Shown here: positions 37,386-45,205 of the stretch, piece by piece
Layout: each line of letters begins with the position of its first letter
Position numbering within the stretch: position 1 is the first letter of the stretch
NCBI RefSeq assembly: GCF_005121165.3
Contig: NZ_CP034413.3
Coordinates: 2,852,001 to 2,916,000 of the forward strand
Direction of reading: 5' to 3'
Length of the DNA stretch: 64,000 nt
DNA from: Dysosmobacter welbionis
GTDB lineage: Bacteria > Bacillota > Clostridia > Oscillospirales > Oscillospiraceae
Notes under the pieces: model-generated
The model's database searches: none
What the model saw: only the letters and a program-made list of their open reading frames with translations
What the model was told of the DNA's origin: nothing
Made by a program: the position numbers and the translations under genes

Positions 37386-37437
37386 ATCTCATATATTGAC
37401 CAGATAAAATAAAATGGTCAATATAAAATTGAGATAT
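37384..37437 (+). promoter_or_regulatory. AT-rich 19-bp interrupted inverted repeat in the 5' UTR
   Basis: ATATCTCA pairs with TGAGATAT and TATATTGACCA with TGGTCAATATA, with one 4-nt bulge and a 12-nt A/T loop. It occupies nearly the entire leader, ending 15 bp before the ATG at 37453. It could be an operator or an RNA hairpin controlling access to the ribosome site. It stands out as very AT-rich in a GC-rich region. Confidence 0.6.
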
Positions 37438-37452
37438 TAAAGAGGGATTGTC

Positions 37453-37941
37453 ATGGGAATTTTCGGAAAACTCTTCAAGGGACCTGAAATTGACCAGGCC
37501 AAAAGCGCGGACAGCAAGCAGAAGATGCGCCGCCTGTTTGACAGCGTGGTGCCCGACGGCGGGCAGTACCAGCTGGTGGCCGCCTATACGGAGGATGCGA
37601 AGCGGTTCAACTACGGCCTGGTCCACGGCAGCAAGACTACCTACGGCAGCCTGATCGTGGGCTGGAAGGAGGGGGCGGACCCCACGGTGGTGGTCGTGCC
37701 CACAGTTCCGGACCTCTCCGGCTGCGGCGATCCGGAAATCTGCCCCCGTTCCGCAGTCAAAAAGGCCTATCAGAATAAGTACCCCACGGACGCCTTCATC
37801 ATCTACCCGGATGGGCGTCACTATCTGGCCATCAACACCTTCGAGTGGCTGGAGGATGAGAAGCTGTTCATCTACGTGGACCAGGGACCGGAAGAGCAGG
37901 CCTTTGAGACTTTCTTCAAGACCTGTTACGCCACGAAGTGA
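37453..37941 (+). CDS. Conserved hypothetical protein
   Basis: 162 residues, soluble, mixed alpha/beta, starting MGIFGKLFKGPEIDQ. Trp and aromatic residues are scattered through it (GSLIVGWKEG, FEWLEDEKLFIYVDQG). No catalytic motif was recognised. It starts behind AGAGGG and is followed 12 bp later by a small membrane protein gene, which is probably co-transcribed. Confidence 0.75.
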   Translation: MGIFGKLFKGPEIDQAKSADSKQKMRRLFDSVVPDGGQYQLVAAYTEDAKRFNYGLVHGSKTTYGSLIVGWKEGADPTVVVVPTVPDLSGCGDPEICPRSAVKKAYQNKYPTDAFIIYPDGRHYLAINTFEWLEDEKLFIYVDQGPEEQAFETFFKTCYATK

Positions 37942-37953
37942 GGAGCGCGTGCC

Positions 37954-38154
37954 ATGTCGCTTTCCCTGGAGCAGGTCGGTGCCGTCCTGCTGGCCCTGGT
38001 GATTCTCTTTGTGGCGGGACACCTCTGGTATGCACTGGTGGAGATGGTGAAGGATGCTATTGCCCGCCGCTTTTTTTCCGGAAAACGGGAGCCCTGGCAT
38101 CCCCTTCCGCCGGATGAGGGCGATTCCGGCGACGGTCCGCCCGGTACTGTTTGA
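37954..38154 (+). CDS. Small single-pass membrane protein, unknown
   Basis: 66 residues. One membrane helix (about residues 8-30, VGAVLLALVILFVAGHLWYALVE) is followed by a basic stretch and a Pro/Asp/Gly-rich tail. GAGGAG lies 8 bp upstream. Its stop codon overlaps the -35 element of the next promoter. Confidence 0.6.
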   Translation: MSLSLEQVGAVLLALVILFVAGHLWYALVEMVKDAIARRFFSGKREPWHPLPPDEGDSGDGPPGTV

Positions 38155-38179
38155 CGGCGGCCTCTTCTTGCGGTATAAT
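38151..38179 (+). promoter_or_regulatory. Promoter of the cytidylate-kinase-like gene
   Basis: TTGACG, a 17-bp spacer and TATAAT, with the start codon 28 bp downstream. Confidence 0.8.
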
Positions 38180-38207
38180 AAAACCAACAAGGAGAGGAGG
38201 GTTCTCT

Positions 38208-38864
38208 ATGAAAACCATCATCACCATCGGCCGGCAGTTTGGCAGCGGCGGCAAGGAGATCGGCATCCGCGTGGCCAAGGAGCTGGGCATTCCCTTCTAT
38301 GACAAGGAGCTGCTGCAGGAGGCCGCCAAGAAGAGCGGCCTGTGCGAGAAGATTTTTGAAAACTTCGACGAGCGGCCCAAGAGCCTCCTGTACTCCATCG
38401 CCATGGATTCCTATATGTTTGCCCTGCCCGGCAGCGGTGTGGGTGACTCTCTGGAACAACAGGTGTATCTGGCGACTTTCAACACCATCCGGCACATCGC
38501 GGACCAAGGGCCCTGCGTTATCATCGGCCGGTGCGCGGACTACGCCCTGGCGGACTATCCCAACCACCTGAGCCTGTTTATCAGCGCACCTCTGGAGGTC
38601 CGTATCCAGCGCGTGGCCCAGCGGCAGAACCTCACGCCGGAGAAGGCCCGCCAGCTGATCCTCAAGACCGACAAGCGCCGGGCGTCCTATTACGAGTACT
38701 ATTCCTCCAAGAAGTGGGGCAGTGTGGACAGTTACCACTTCTGCATCGATTCCAGCTATCTGGGCCTGGGCCGGACCGTGGAGCTGATCCAGGCCATGGT
38801 GGCCCACAAGGAGCATCCGATCCCCAGCCCCACGGAGGAGGATCCCACCCGTCCCCGGACGTAA
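38208..38864 (+). CDS. Cytidylate kinase-like protein (AAA_26)
   Basis: 218 residues. The P-loop-like ITIGRQFGSGGKEIG is at the N-terminus, CVIIGRCADYAL near residue 103 and KTDKRRASYYEYYSSKKWG near 165. This is the cytidylate-kinase-like family widespread in Clostridia, distinct from true Cmk. The substrate of the family is not firmly known. It starts behind GGAGAGGAGG. Confidence 0.88.
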   Translation: MKTIITIGRQFGSGGKEIGIRVAKELGIPFYDKELLQEAAKKSGLCEKIFENFDERPKSLLYSIAMDSYMFALPGSGVGDSLEQQVYLATFNTIRHIADQGPCVIIGRCADYALADYPNHLSLFISAPLEVRIQRVAQRQNLTPEKARQLILKTDKRRASYYEYYSSKKWGSVDSYHFCIDSSYLGLGRTVELIQAMVAHKEHPIPSPTEEDPTRPRT

Positions 38865-38881
38865 GCGCCGCAAAACACGGA

Positions 38882-38915
38882 GGGACCGGAGCCGCACAGG
38901 CTCCGGTCCCGTTTT
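38882..38915 (+). terminator. Terminator after the cytidylate-kinase-like gene
   Basis: A 12-bp perfect stem GGGACCGGAGCC / GGCTCCGGTCCC with a 5-nt loop is followed by GTTTTCC. Confidence 0.85.
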
Positions 38916-38969
38916 CCTGTTCAGAGAGGATAACTCCTGGGCAGGCACGGCGGCTCACGCCGCACCGGG

Positions 38970-39344
38970 TCATGGCCGATGGTCCAGATCCCGGTAGAAG
39001 CGGAAGGCATCCTCGAATTTCCCCTGGGCGTAGGTGCCCACATCGGCGCAGTAGGCCTCATAGGCCGCCAGAAGGCGCTCCGCCTCCGGCGTCAGCACCG
39101 CGCCGCCGCCGTGGGCACCTCCGATGGTGGAGGAGAGCAGCTTGCACCCAAACACTGTCTCAGCTGTGCGGATGATACGCCACGCCTTGGAGTAGGCCAT
39201 TTCCATAGAGGCGGCTCCGGCCCGGAGGGAGTGGTGCTCCCGCACCCGCTGCAGCAGGGTGGCGATGCCGGGGCCGAAGCAGCGCTGGTCATCGTCGCTG
39301 TAAATCCGCAGCGTCACTTTCAAATGGAGCTCATTCTGTGCCAT
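38970..39344 (-). CDS. ModE-like winged-helix molybdate-responsive regulator
   Basis: 124 residues matching the ModE N-terminal DNA-binding domain: LRIYSDDDQRCFGPGIATLLQRVREHHSLRAGAASMEMAYSKAW, then IGGAHGGGAVLTPEAERLL. The molybdate-binding C-terminal (TOBE) domain of full ModE is absent, as in many Firmicutes forms. Given the mod transporter and molybdoenzymes in this window it probably senses or responds to molybdenum status. The start MAQNELHLK at 39344 follows GAGGAGG. A structured leader lies upstream. Confidence 0.85.
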   Translation of the reverse strand: MAQNELHLKVTLRIYSDDDQRCFGPGIATLLQRVREHHSLRAGAASMEMAYSKAWRIIRTAETVFGCKLLSSTIGGAHGGGAVLTPEAERLLAAYEAYCADVGTYAQGKFEDAFRFYRDLDHRP

Positions 39345-39495
39345 AGGGCGCCTCCTCTGTTTCTGTCCCAATCCCCCGCCGGGACCGTCCGGACACCCAT
39401 CCGGGGCCCGACCTGCCGGGCGAGACCCCAATAGGCTGAGGACAGGGGTGCCGGGGTCCCGGACGGGAGATCATGTCCCTCCGAAGCGATATTCT
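39345..39495 (-). promoter_or_regulatory. Structured 5' leader of the ModE-like gene
   Basis: The predicted 150-nt leader folds into a multi-branched shape. A long closing helix (CCGTCCGGGACC against GGTCCCGGCGG) encloses CCCCT...GGGG, GCCCG-GCAGGT-CGGGC and CCGGA-TGGGTG-TCCGG hairpins, and a GGAG...CTCC hairpin precedes it. The closed multi-stem form next to a molybdenum gene suggests a riboswitch-like element, possibly of the Moco/Tuco class. I could not match the consensus by eye. Confidence 0.45.
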
Positions 39496-39501
39496 GCTTC
39501 T

Positions 39502-39551
39502 ATCATATCACAGGATTTGCGGTTTGCAAACCTGGAAAAATGTGATACAAT
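39502..39551. promoter_or_regulatory. Overlapping divergent promoters
   Basis: Leftward: TTTGCA, a 17-bp spacer and TATGAT (-10 at 39502-39507) for the ModE-like gene. Rightward: TTGCAA (39524-39529), a 16-bp spacer and TACAAT (39546-39551) for the aldo/keto reductase. The two -35 elements overlap, so polymerases may compete. Confidence 0.6.
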
Positions 39552-39597
39552 CCAATGCAGGGGAGTGACCCGCTCTGTGCGGGAAGGAGGAACTATT

Positions 39598-40623
39598 ATG
39601 GAGAAAATCAGACTGGGCCGTACCGGCCTGCTGGTGACCAAGACGGCGTTCGGTGCCCTGCCCATCCAGCGGATTTCCAAGGCGGATGCAGTGAAGCTGG
39701 TCCGCCGGGCCTGTGAGGCGGGAATCAACTATTTCGACACCGCGAATATGTACACTGACAGCGAGGAAAAACTGGGAGAGGCCCTCCACGACGTGCGGCA
39801 GAACGTGGTGATTTCCACCAAGAGCGGCGGAGGAGACAAAAAGACGGTCCAGGCCCACATTGAGCAGAGCCTCCGCAGCCTGCGGACGGATTACATCGAC
39901 CTGTTCCAGTTCCACAATCCGGCGGTGCTGCCGGATATCCATGACCCGGACGGGCCCTTTGCCGCCGCACTGGAGGCCAAGCAGAAGGGCTACATCCGCC
40001 ACATCGGCATCACCAACCATCGGCTGAAGGTGGCCCACGAGGCCATTGAGTCCGGCAATTTTGAGACGCTGCAGTTCCCCTTCTGCTATCTGGCCACGGA
40101 GAAGGACCTGGAGCTGGTGGAGCTGTGCCGGGAGCACGACATGGGCTTCATCGCCATGAAGGGCCTCTCCGGCGGCCTGCTGAACAATGCGGAGGCCTGC
40201 TACGCCTTTATGCAGGAGCATCCAGACGTGGTGCCCATCTGGGGCATCCAGCATGAGTGGGAGCTGGACCAGTGGCTGGAGCTGACGGAGCGGAATCCCC
40301 GCATGACGCCGGAGCTCCAGGCGGTGATCGACCACGACCGGACGGAGCTGTCGGGGGACTTCTGCCGCTCCTGCGGCTACTGCCTGCCCTGCGCCGCCGG
40401 CATCGACATCCCCCAGGCGGCCCGGATGGCCCAGCTGCTGCGGCGGGCACCCTACAAGCCCTATCTGAGCGACGAGTGGCGGGAGAAGATGCACCAGATC
40501 AAAAACTGCATCCACTGCAACGCCTGCAAGTCCCGCTGTCCCTATGGGCTGGACACCCCGGCCCTGCTGCAGAAGCAGCTGGCGGACTACGACGCGTTTT
40601 ACGCCGCCCATCACAACGACTGA
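39598..40623 (+). CDS. Aldo/keto reductase with C-terminal ferredoxin-like domain
   Basis: 341 residues. The AKR barrel covers about 1-260 (LGRTGLLVTKTAFGALPIQR, NYFDTANMYTDSEEKLG, KSGGGDKKTV). The C-terminal 80 residues carry cysteines in CRSCGYCLPC and CIHCNACKSRCPYG, suggesting [4Fe-4S] binding. This AKR-ferredoxin type is common in anaerobes and probably couples NAD(P)H and iron-sulfur electron transfer; the substrate is unknown. It starts behind AAGGAGG. Confidence 0.9.
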   Translation: MEKIRLGRTGLLVTKTAFGALPIQRISKADAVKLVRRACEAGINYFDTANMYTDSEEKLGEALHDVRQNVVISTKSGGGDKKTVQAHIEQSLRSLRTDYIDLFQFHNPAVLPDIHDPDGPFAAALEAKQKGYIRHIGITNHRLKVAHEAIESGNFETLQFPFCYLATEKDLELVELCREHDMGFIAMKGLSGGLLNNAEACYAFMQEHPDVVPIWGIQHEWELDQWLELTERNPRMTPELQAVIDHDRTELSGDFCRSCGYCLPCAAGIDIPQAARMAQLLRRAPYKPYLSDEWREKMHQIKNCIHCNACKSRCPYGLDTPALLQKQLADYDAFYAAHHND

Positions 40624-40638
40624 AAAGGAGAACCCCAG

Positions 40639-41082
40639 ATGCTCTTCCGCAATGAGGAGTCCAGCCTGAGGCTGGATATCGTGAACTATGAATTTCCGCC
40701 GGACGGCGGCGACCCCACCAGTGACGACCGGAACTGGCTGGTGCTCCGGGCCACTTGGAACAAGGAGGACGGAGACGTGGTGAAGGATTCCAACAGCTGC
40801 CTGCTGACCCACGAGCTCCAGAGCATGAGCGCCGGGCTGAAAGTGCTGAAGGCTGGAATCCGGGATGTGTACGTCAGTGACTTTCAGGAGAACTTTTACT
40901 TCTCCGTCGGCGCCCGGGCATTGGGAGACGGGACCTTTGAAGTGGTGGTGTCCTTCTATCTGCCCAACACCATGGACGGGGACGACACCGCTGAGATCAC
41001 CTGCACCATGGACCAGAAGGAGATGGAGGCGCTGATCGGCGAACTGGACCGGCTCTGCGAAAAATTCCCGGATCGGACCTGA
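40639..41082 (+). CDS. Hypothetical protein, WapI-immunity-like
   Basis: 147 residues. SSLRLDIVNYEFPPDGGDPTSDDRNWLVLRATW and a central YVSDFQENFYFSVGARALGDG recall the small family annotated as WapI-type immunity proteins, though no toxin gene is adjacent. It starts 15 bp after the reductase with AAAGGAG upstream, so it is probably in the same transcript. The family match is by eye only. Confidence 0.6.
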   Translation: MLFRNEESSLRLDIVNYEFPPDGGDPTSDDRNWLVLRATWNKEDGDVVKDSNSCLLTHELQSMSAGLKVLKAGIRDVYVSDFQENFYFSVGARALGDGTFEVVVSFYLPNTMDGDDTAEITCTMDQKEMEALIGELDRLCEKFPDRT

Positions 41083-41121
41083 AAAACCCCGGAGCCCCGG
41101 TTGGAAAGAAGGTGAACAGGC

Positions 41122-41355
41122 TTGAACTATAAGACGAGCTATTGGCTGATGCGGATATTGGGCATCGGCGGCATTCTGGTGATGCTGATCGGCGGGATCA
41201 CCGGCAGAACCGTCATCGGCGTGCTGGGCATCATCTGTGTGCTGGTTGGGACGCTTCAGATGAATTTCTTCTACCACTGCCCCCACTGCAAGCGGGATCT
41301 GCCCAAGCGGACCCTGCCCAAAACCTGCCCCTATTGCAAGAAGCCCCTGGACTGA
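41122..41355 (+). CDS. Small membrane protein with zinc ribbon (copy 1)
   Basis: 77 residues from TTG, with AAGGTG upstream. Two hydrophobic helices (about 10-25 and 28-45) are followed by a zinc-ribbon tail, CPHC and CPYC, 16 residues apart. It is a paralogue of the next gene, and both begin (N/D)YKxSY. Function unknown. Confidence 0.65.
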   Translation: MNYKTSYWLMRILGIGGILVMLIGGITGRTVIGVLGIICVLVGTLQMNFFYHCPHCKRDLPKRTLPKTCPYCKKPLD

Positions 41356-41368
41356 ACGGAGGGCGGCC

Positions 41369-41605
41369 ATGGACTACAAGAAGAGTTATACGCTGCTGTG
41401 GGTGGGGCTGATTGCCGGATTCGTCCTGATGCTCATCGGCGTGTTTCTGGAGATTGGATGGCTACTGTGGCCGGGAGCGGTGGTTGTTATGGCGGATGTT
41501 CTCCAGACGCTGCTGTTCTTCCGGTGTCCGTACTGCGGCGGACACTGGGATCCCCGGGGCGGCATTCCCCACTACTGCCCGGAGTGTGGGGAGTACATTC
41601 GGTAA
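41369..41605 (+). CDS. Small membrane protein with zinc ribbon (copy 2)
   Basis: 78 residues with the same plan as its neighbour: two membrane helices, then CPYC and CPEC zinc-ribbon pairs. It starts 13 bp after the first copy. The tandem pair probably arose by duplication and may form a heteromeric membrane complex. Confidence 0.65.
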   Translation: MDYKKSYTLLWVGLIAGFVLMLIGVFLEIGWLLWPGAVVVMADVLQTLLFFRCPYCGGHWDPRGGIPHYCPECGEYIR

Positions 41606-41628
41606 AAATCCTGTTATACTGGCAAAAC

Positions 41629-41658
41629 AAGGCCGCTCTGCATTTGCAGAGCGGCCTT
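41629..41658. terminator. Terminator hairpin between the converging zinc-ribbon and pckA genes
   Basis: A 13-bp stem AAGGCCGCTCTGC / GCAGAGCGGCCTT with loop ATTT. On the minus strand it is followed by GTTTTG. Confidence 0.75.
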
Positions 41659-41692
41659 GCGGCTGTGTGGAACAAGCGGCAGTGTGTTCCAT

Positions 41693-41744
41693 CAGATGAG
41701 GGCGCTGCTTCCGCGGCGCCCTCATCTGGCTTTTCGTTTTTTAC
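41693..41744 (+). terminator. Second terminator before pckA
   Basis: A 13-bp stem CAGATGAGGGCGC / GCGCCCTCATCTG with a 10-nt loop is followed on the plus strand by GCTTTTCGTTTTTT. It would stop rightward transcripts. Confidence 0.8.
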
Positions 41745-43352
41745 TTACTCTGCCTTGGGGCCGGCAGCTACCAGAGCCTTGCCCGCCTCGTTGGCGGCAT
41801 ACTTGGAGAAGTTCTTCACAAAGCGAGAGGCCAGATCCTTGGCTTTGGTATCCCACTCGCCGGCGTCCGGGTAGGTGTCCCGGGGGTCCAGGATGGCGGG
41901 GTCCACACCGGGAAGAGCGGTGGGCACCTCAAAGTTGAAGTAGGGGATGGTCTTGGTGGGAGCAGTCAGAATAGAGCCGTCCAGAATGGCGTCGATAATG
42001 CCGCGGGTATCCTTGATGGAGATGCGCCTGCCGGTGCCGTTCCAGCCGGTGTTCACCAAGTAGGCCTTGGCACCGGACTTCTGCATCTTCTTTACCAGCT
42101 CCTCGCCATACTTGGTGGGATGCAGCTCCAGGAAGGCCTGGCCGAAGCAGGCGGAGAAGGTGGGAGTGGGCTCGGTGATGCCCCGCTCGGTGCCGGCCAG
42201 CTTGGAGGTGAAGCCGGACAGGAAGTAGTACTGGGTCTGCTCCGGGGTCAGGATGGAAACAGGGGGCAGCACGCCAAAGGCGTCGGCGGACAGGAAGATC
42301 ACATTCTTGGCGTCGGGTCCGGCGGACACGGGTCGCACGATCTTCTCAATGTGGTCGATGGGATAGGAAACGCGGGTGTTCTCAGTGACGGAGTCGTCGG
42401 CGAAGTCGCAGTGGCCGTTCTCGTCCACAGTCACGTTCTCCAGCAGGGCGTTGCGCTTGATGGCGTTGTAGATGTCGGGCTCGGCGTCCTTGTCCAGGTT
42501 GATGACCTTGGCGTAGCAGCCGCCCTCAAAGTTGAATACGCCGTTGTCATCCCAGCCGTGCTCGTCGTCGCCGATGAGCAGGCGTTTGGGGTCGGTGGAC
42601 AGGGTGGTCTTGCCGGTGCCGGACAGGCCGAAGAACAGGGCGGTGTTCTCGCCGTTCATATCAGTATTGGCGGAGCAGTGCATGGAGGCCATACCCTTCA
42701 GGGGCAGGTAGTAGTTCATCATGGAGAACATGCCCTTCTTCATCTCGCCGCCGTACCAGGTGTTCAGGATGACCTGCTCCCGGGAGGTGAGGTTGAAGAT
42801 GGCGGCGGTCTCGGAATTCAGGCCCAGCTCCTGATAGTTCTCCACCTTGGCCTTGGCGGCGTTGTAGGAGATGAAGTCAGGCTCGAAGTTCTCCAGTTCC
42901 TCAGCAGAGGGCTGGATGAACATATTCTTGACGAAGTGGGCCTGCCATGCCACCTCCATGATGAAGCGGATGGCCATGCGGGAGTCGTGGTTGGCGCCGC
43001 AGAACACATCCATCACAAACAGACGCTTGTTGGACAGCTGCTCCTGCGCCAGCTTCTTGCAGGCATCCCAAGCCTCCTGAGAGGCGGGCTTGTTGTCGTT
43101 TTTGAACTCGTCGGAGGTCCACCACACGGTATCCCTGGAGGTGTCGTCCATCACAATGAACTTGTCCTTGGGGGAGCGGCCGGTGTAGATGCCGGTCATG
43201 ACGTTGACGGCCCCCAGGTCGGTGACCTGTCCCCTGTCATAGCCCTCCAGGCCGGCCTTGGTCTCCTCCTCAAACAGGAACTCATAGGAGGGATTGCGGA
43301 TAATTTCCGTGGTACCAGTAATACCATATTTACTCAGATCAATGGTTGCCAT
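41745..43352 (-). CDS. pckA: Phosphoenolpyruvate carboxykinase (ATP)
   Basis: 535 residues. The PEPCK-specific P-loop is [18 protein letters not shown], with [10 protein letters not shown] near residue 59 and [17 protein letters not shown] near 440. It interconverts oxaloacetate and PEP with ATP/ADP. In gut anaerobes it often fixes CO2 in the PEP-to-oxaloacetate direction. The malic enzyme at 58.5 kb acts at the same C3/C4 node. It has its own promoter whose -35 overlaps the rsmA stop codon. Confidence 0.97.
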   Translation of the reverse strand: MATIDLSKYGITGTTEIIRNPSYEFLFEEETKAGLEGYDRGQVTDLGAVNVMTGIYTGRSPKDKFIVMDDTSRDTVWWTSDEFKNDNKPASQEAWDACKKLAQEQLSNKRLFVMDVFCGANHDSRMAIRFIMEVAWQAHFVKNMFIQPSAEELENFEPDFISYNAAKAKVENYQELGLNSETAAIFNLTSREQVILNTWYGGEMKKGMFSMMNYYLPLKGMASMHCSANTDMNGENTALFFGLSGTGKTTLSTDPKRLLIGDDEHGWDDNGVFNFEGGCYAKVINLDKDAEPDIYNAIKRNALLENVTVDENGHCDFADDSVTENTRVSYPIDHIEKIVRPVSAGPDAKNVIFLSADAFGVLPPVSILTPEQTQYYFLSGFTSKLAGTERGITEPTPTFSACFGQAFLELHPTKYGEELVKKMQKSGAKAYLVNTGWNGTGRRISIKDTRGIIDAILDGSILTAPTKTIPYFNFEVPTALPGVDPAILDPRDTYPDAGEWDTKAKDLASRFVKNFSKYAANEAGKALVAAGPKAE

Positions 43353-43417
43353 TTGAATGACCTCGTTTCTGAATAATCTTCCAGCCGGCGCGGCGGAGGG
43401 GCATTTTTCGTATCAAT

Positions 43418-43446
43418 ATCATACACGGTGCGGGAGATAAAGTCAA
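43418..43446 (-). promoter_or_regulatory. Promoter of pckA
   Basis: On the minus strand TTGACT, a 17-bp spacer and TATGAT. Confidence 0.7.
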
Positions 43447-44309
43447 TCTCCATCCGCCTCCCGCCCCAGCGCGGCGGAGAGGGCCGCGAAGTCCTCAAGC
43501 GTCAGCTGTTCCCCCCGGACGGCGGCAGGCAGGCCCATATCGGCGATGGCCTGTTGGATGGATTCCTTGGGAATCCCCGGCAGGGCGGCGGAGAGGCTGT
43601 TGGCCAGGGTCTTGCGCCGCAGCAGGAAGCCGCCCCGCATCACTTTGAAGAAAAAGCTCTCGTCCGCTACATCCACGGCGGGCCGCTCCCGCCGGACGCA
43701 GCGGATCACGGCGGAGGTCACCTTGGGAGCGGGGAGAAACTTCTCCGGCGGCACGTCGAACAGCAGCTCCGGCTTCATGTAGTACTGGAGGAACAGGGAG
43801 AAGGAGCCGCCCTCAGAGGAGCCCTGTGGGGCGCACAGCCGCCGGGCTACCTCCCGCTGGATCATCACCGTGAAGGCAGTAAAGCAGGGGGACTCCACCA
43901 GCTTTTCCAGAATGGGAGAGGTGACGTTGTAGGGCAGGTTGGCGCAGACTATAGGCGTGAGGCCCTGGAACTTCTCTGCCGTGATGGCCGTGAGGTCCAG
44001 TTTCAGCACGTCCCCCGGCACGACCTCCACATTCGGATAGGGGGCCATGGTCTCCGCCAGCACCGGCAGCAGGGCCCGGTCCAGCTCCACGGCCACCACC
44101 TTCCCGGCCCGCTGGGCCAACTCCGCCGTCAGGGGGCCGATGCCCGGGCCGATCTCCAGCACGCCGCAGCCTGCGTCCGCGCCGGAAGCCTCCGCGATCC
44201 GGCGGGGCACCTCCGGATCGATCAAAAAGTTCTGTCCCATGGATTTGGAGAAATGGAACCCATGCCGGGCCAGCAGGTCCCGGATGGTGTTGTAGTCACA
44301 GAGATTCAT
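43443..44309 (-). CDS. rsmA: 16S rRNA adenine-N6,N6 dimethyltransferase (KsgA)
   Basis: 288 residues. SKSMGQNFLIDPEV and the SAM motif VLEIGPGIGPLT are at the N-terminus. The catalytic NLPYNVTSPILEKL is near residue 165 and LRRKTLANSL near 225. It dimethylates two adjacent adenines near the 3' end of 16S rRNA during small-subunit maturation. Confidence 0.96.
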   Translation of the reverse strand: MNLCDYNTIRDLLARHGFHFSKSMGQNFLIDPEVPRRIAEASGADAGCGVLEIGPGIGPLTAELAQRAGKVVAVELDRALLPVLAETMAPYPNVEVVPGDVLKLDLTAITAEKFQGLTPIVCANLPYNVTSPILEKLVESPCFTAFTVMIQREVARRLCAPQGSSEGGSFSLFLQYYMKPELLFDVPPEKFLPAPKVTSAVIRCVRRERPAVDVADESFFFKVMRGGFLLRRKTLANSLSAALPGIPKESIQQAIADMGLPAAVRGEQLTLEDFAALSAALGREADGD

Positions 44310-44386
44310 ACCTGATCCCGCCTTTCTTCAGCAGTATATCAAATTTTTGCGGGTCTGCCAACCCCATCCCGGCGAGGGAATGGTCC

Positions 44387-44415
44387 TTGCAAAATACCGC
44401 CTGATCCGGTAAACT
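44387..44415 (+). promoter_or_regulatory. Promoter of the HAD phosphatase gene
   Basis: TTGCAA, a 17-bp spacer and TAAACT, 33 bp before the start. Confidence 0.5.
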
Positions 44416-44448
44416 GGTGGCATCAAAAAATCCCCAGGAGGGATGCAG

Positions 44449-45132
44449 ATGCGATTCATTTTTCTGGACCTGGACGACACCATTCTGGACTTCCACCGGG
44501 CGGAGCGGCAGGCGCTCTCCCAGACCCTGCGGCACTTTCATGTAGACCCCACGGACGCCGTTCTGGACCGTTATCACGTCCTGAACCGCCGACAGTGGGA
44601 GTTGCTGGAAGAGGGGAAGCTGACCCGGCCCCAGGTGTTGGTCCGGCGGTTCCAGCTGCTGTTTGATGAGCTGGGGGTCCGTGCTGCTCCGCAGGAGGTC
44701 TGCCAGCTTTATGAGGAACAACTGGCCCAGGGCCACTTCTTCGTGCCCGGCGCCCAGGAACTGCTGGAGGCCCTGCACACAAGATATGAGCTGTATCTGG
44801 CCACCAACGGCACTCCCGAGGTCCAGAACAGCCGGATCGAGAGCGCAGGCATCGCCCGCTATTTCCAAAACATCTTCATCTCCGAACAGATGGGGGCCTA
44901 TAAGCCCAGCCCGGCCTTCTTCCACGCCTGCTTTGCGGCGATCCCGGACTTTGATGCGGCGGAGGCCATGATGGTGGGGGACAGCCTGACCTCCGACATC
45001 CGGGGCGCCCGGAACGTCGGCCTGCGGTCTTGCTGGTACAATCCCCAGTACCTGCCGCCCCGGCCGGACATCCCGGCGGATTATACCATCGGGGCCCTGC
45101 CGGAGCTTCCACCCCTGCTGGAGCGGCTGTGA
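44449..45132 (+). CDS. HAD phosphatase, YjjG-type pyrimidine 5'-nucleotidase
   Basis: 227 residues. The HAD motifs are FLDLDDTILDF (I, nucleophile Asp), LATNGTPEVQNSR (II), the Lys in GAYKPSPAFF (III) and MVGDSLTSDIRGARN (IV). The NGTPEVQ...R.E.AG pattern with a helical cap is typical of the YjjG/YfnB family, which removes phosphate from non-canonical pyrimidine nucleotides. The start at 44449 is 7 bp after AGGAGG; the ATG at 44443 is too close. Confidence 0.88.
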   Translation: MRFIFLDLDDTILDFHRAERQALSQTLRHFHVDPTDAVLDRYHVLNRRQWELLEEGKLTRPQVLVRRFQLLFDELGVRAAPQEVCQLYEEQLAQGHFFVPGAQELLEALHTRYELYLATNGTPEVQNSRIESAGIARYFQNIFISEQMGAYKPSPAFFHACFAAIPDFDAAEAMMVGDSLTSDIRGARNVGLRSCWYNPQYLPPRPDIPADYTIGALPELPPLLERL

Positions 45133-45141
45133 GCGCGATTG

Positions 45142-45178
45142 AAAAGAGGTCCCCCGCTTTTGGCGGGGGACCTCTTTT
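45142..45178. terminator. Bidirectional terminator
   Basis: A 16-bp stem AAAAGAGGTCCCCCGC / GCGGGGGACCTCTTTT with a 5-nt loop lies between converging genes. Confidence 0.92.
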
Positions 45179-45205
45179 CAGAATGTGCCTCTGCGGGCAG
45201 TTTCA

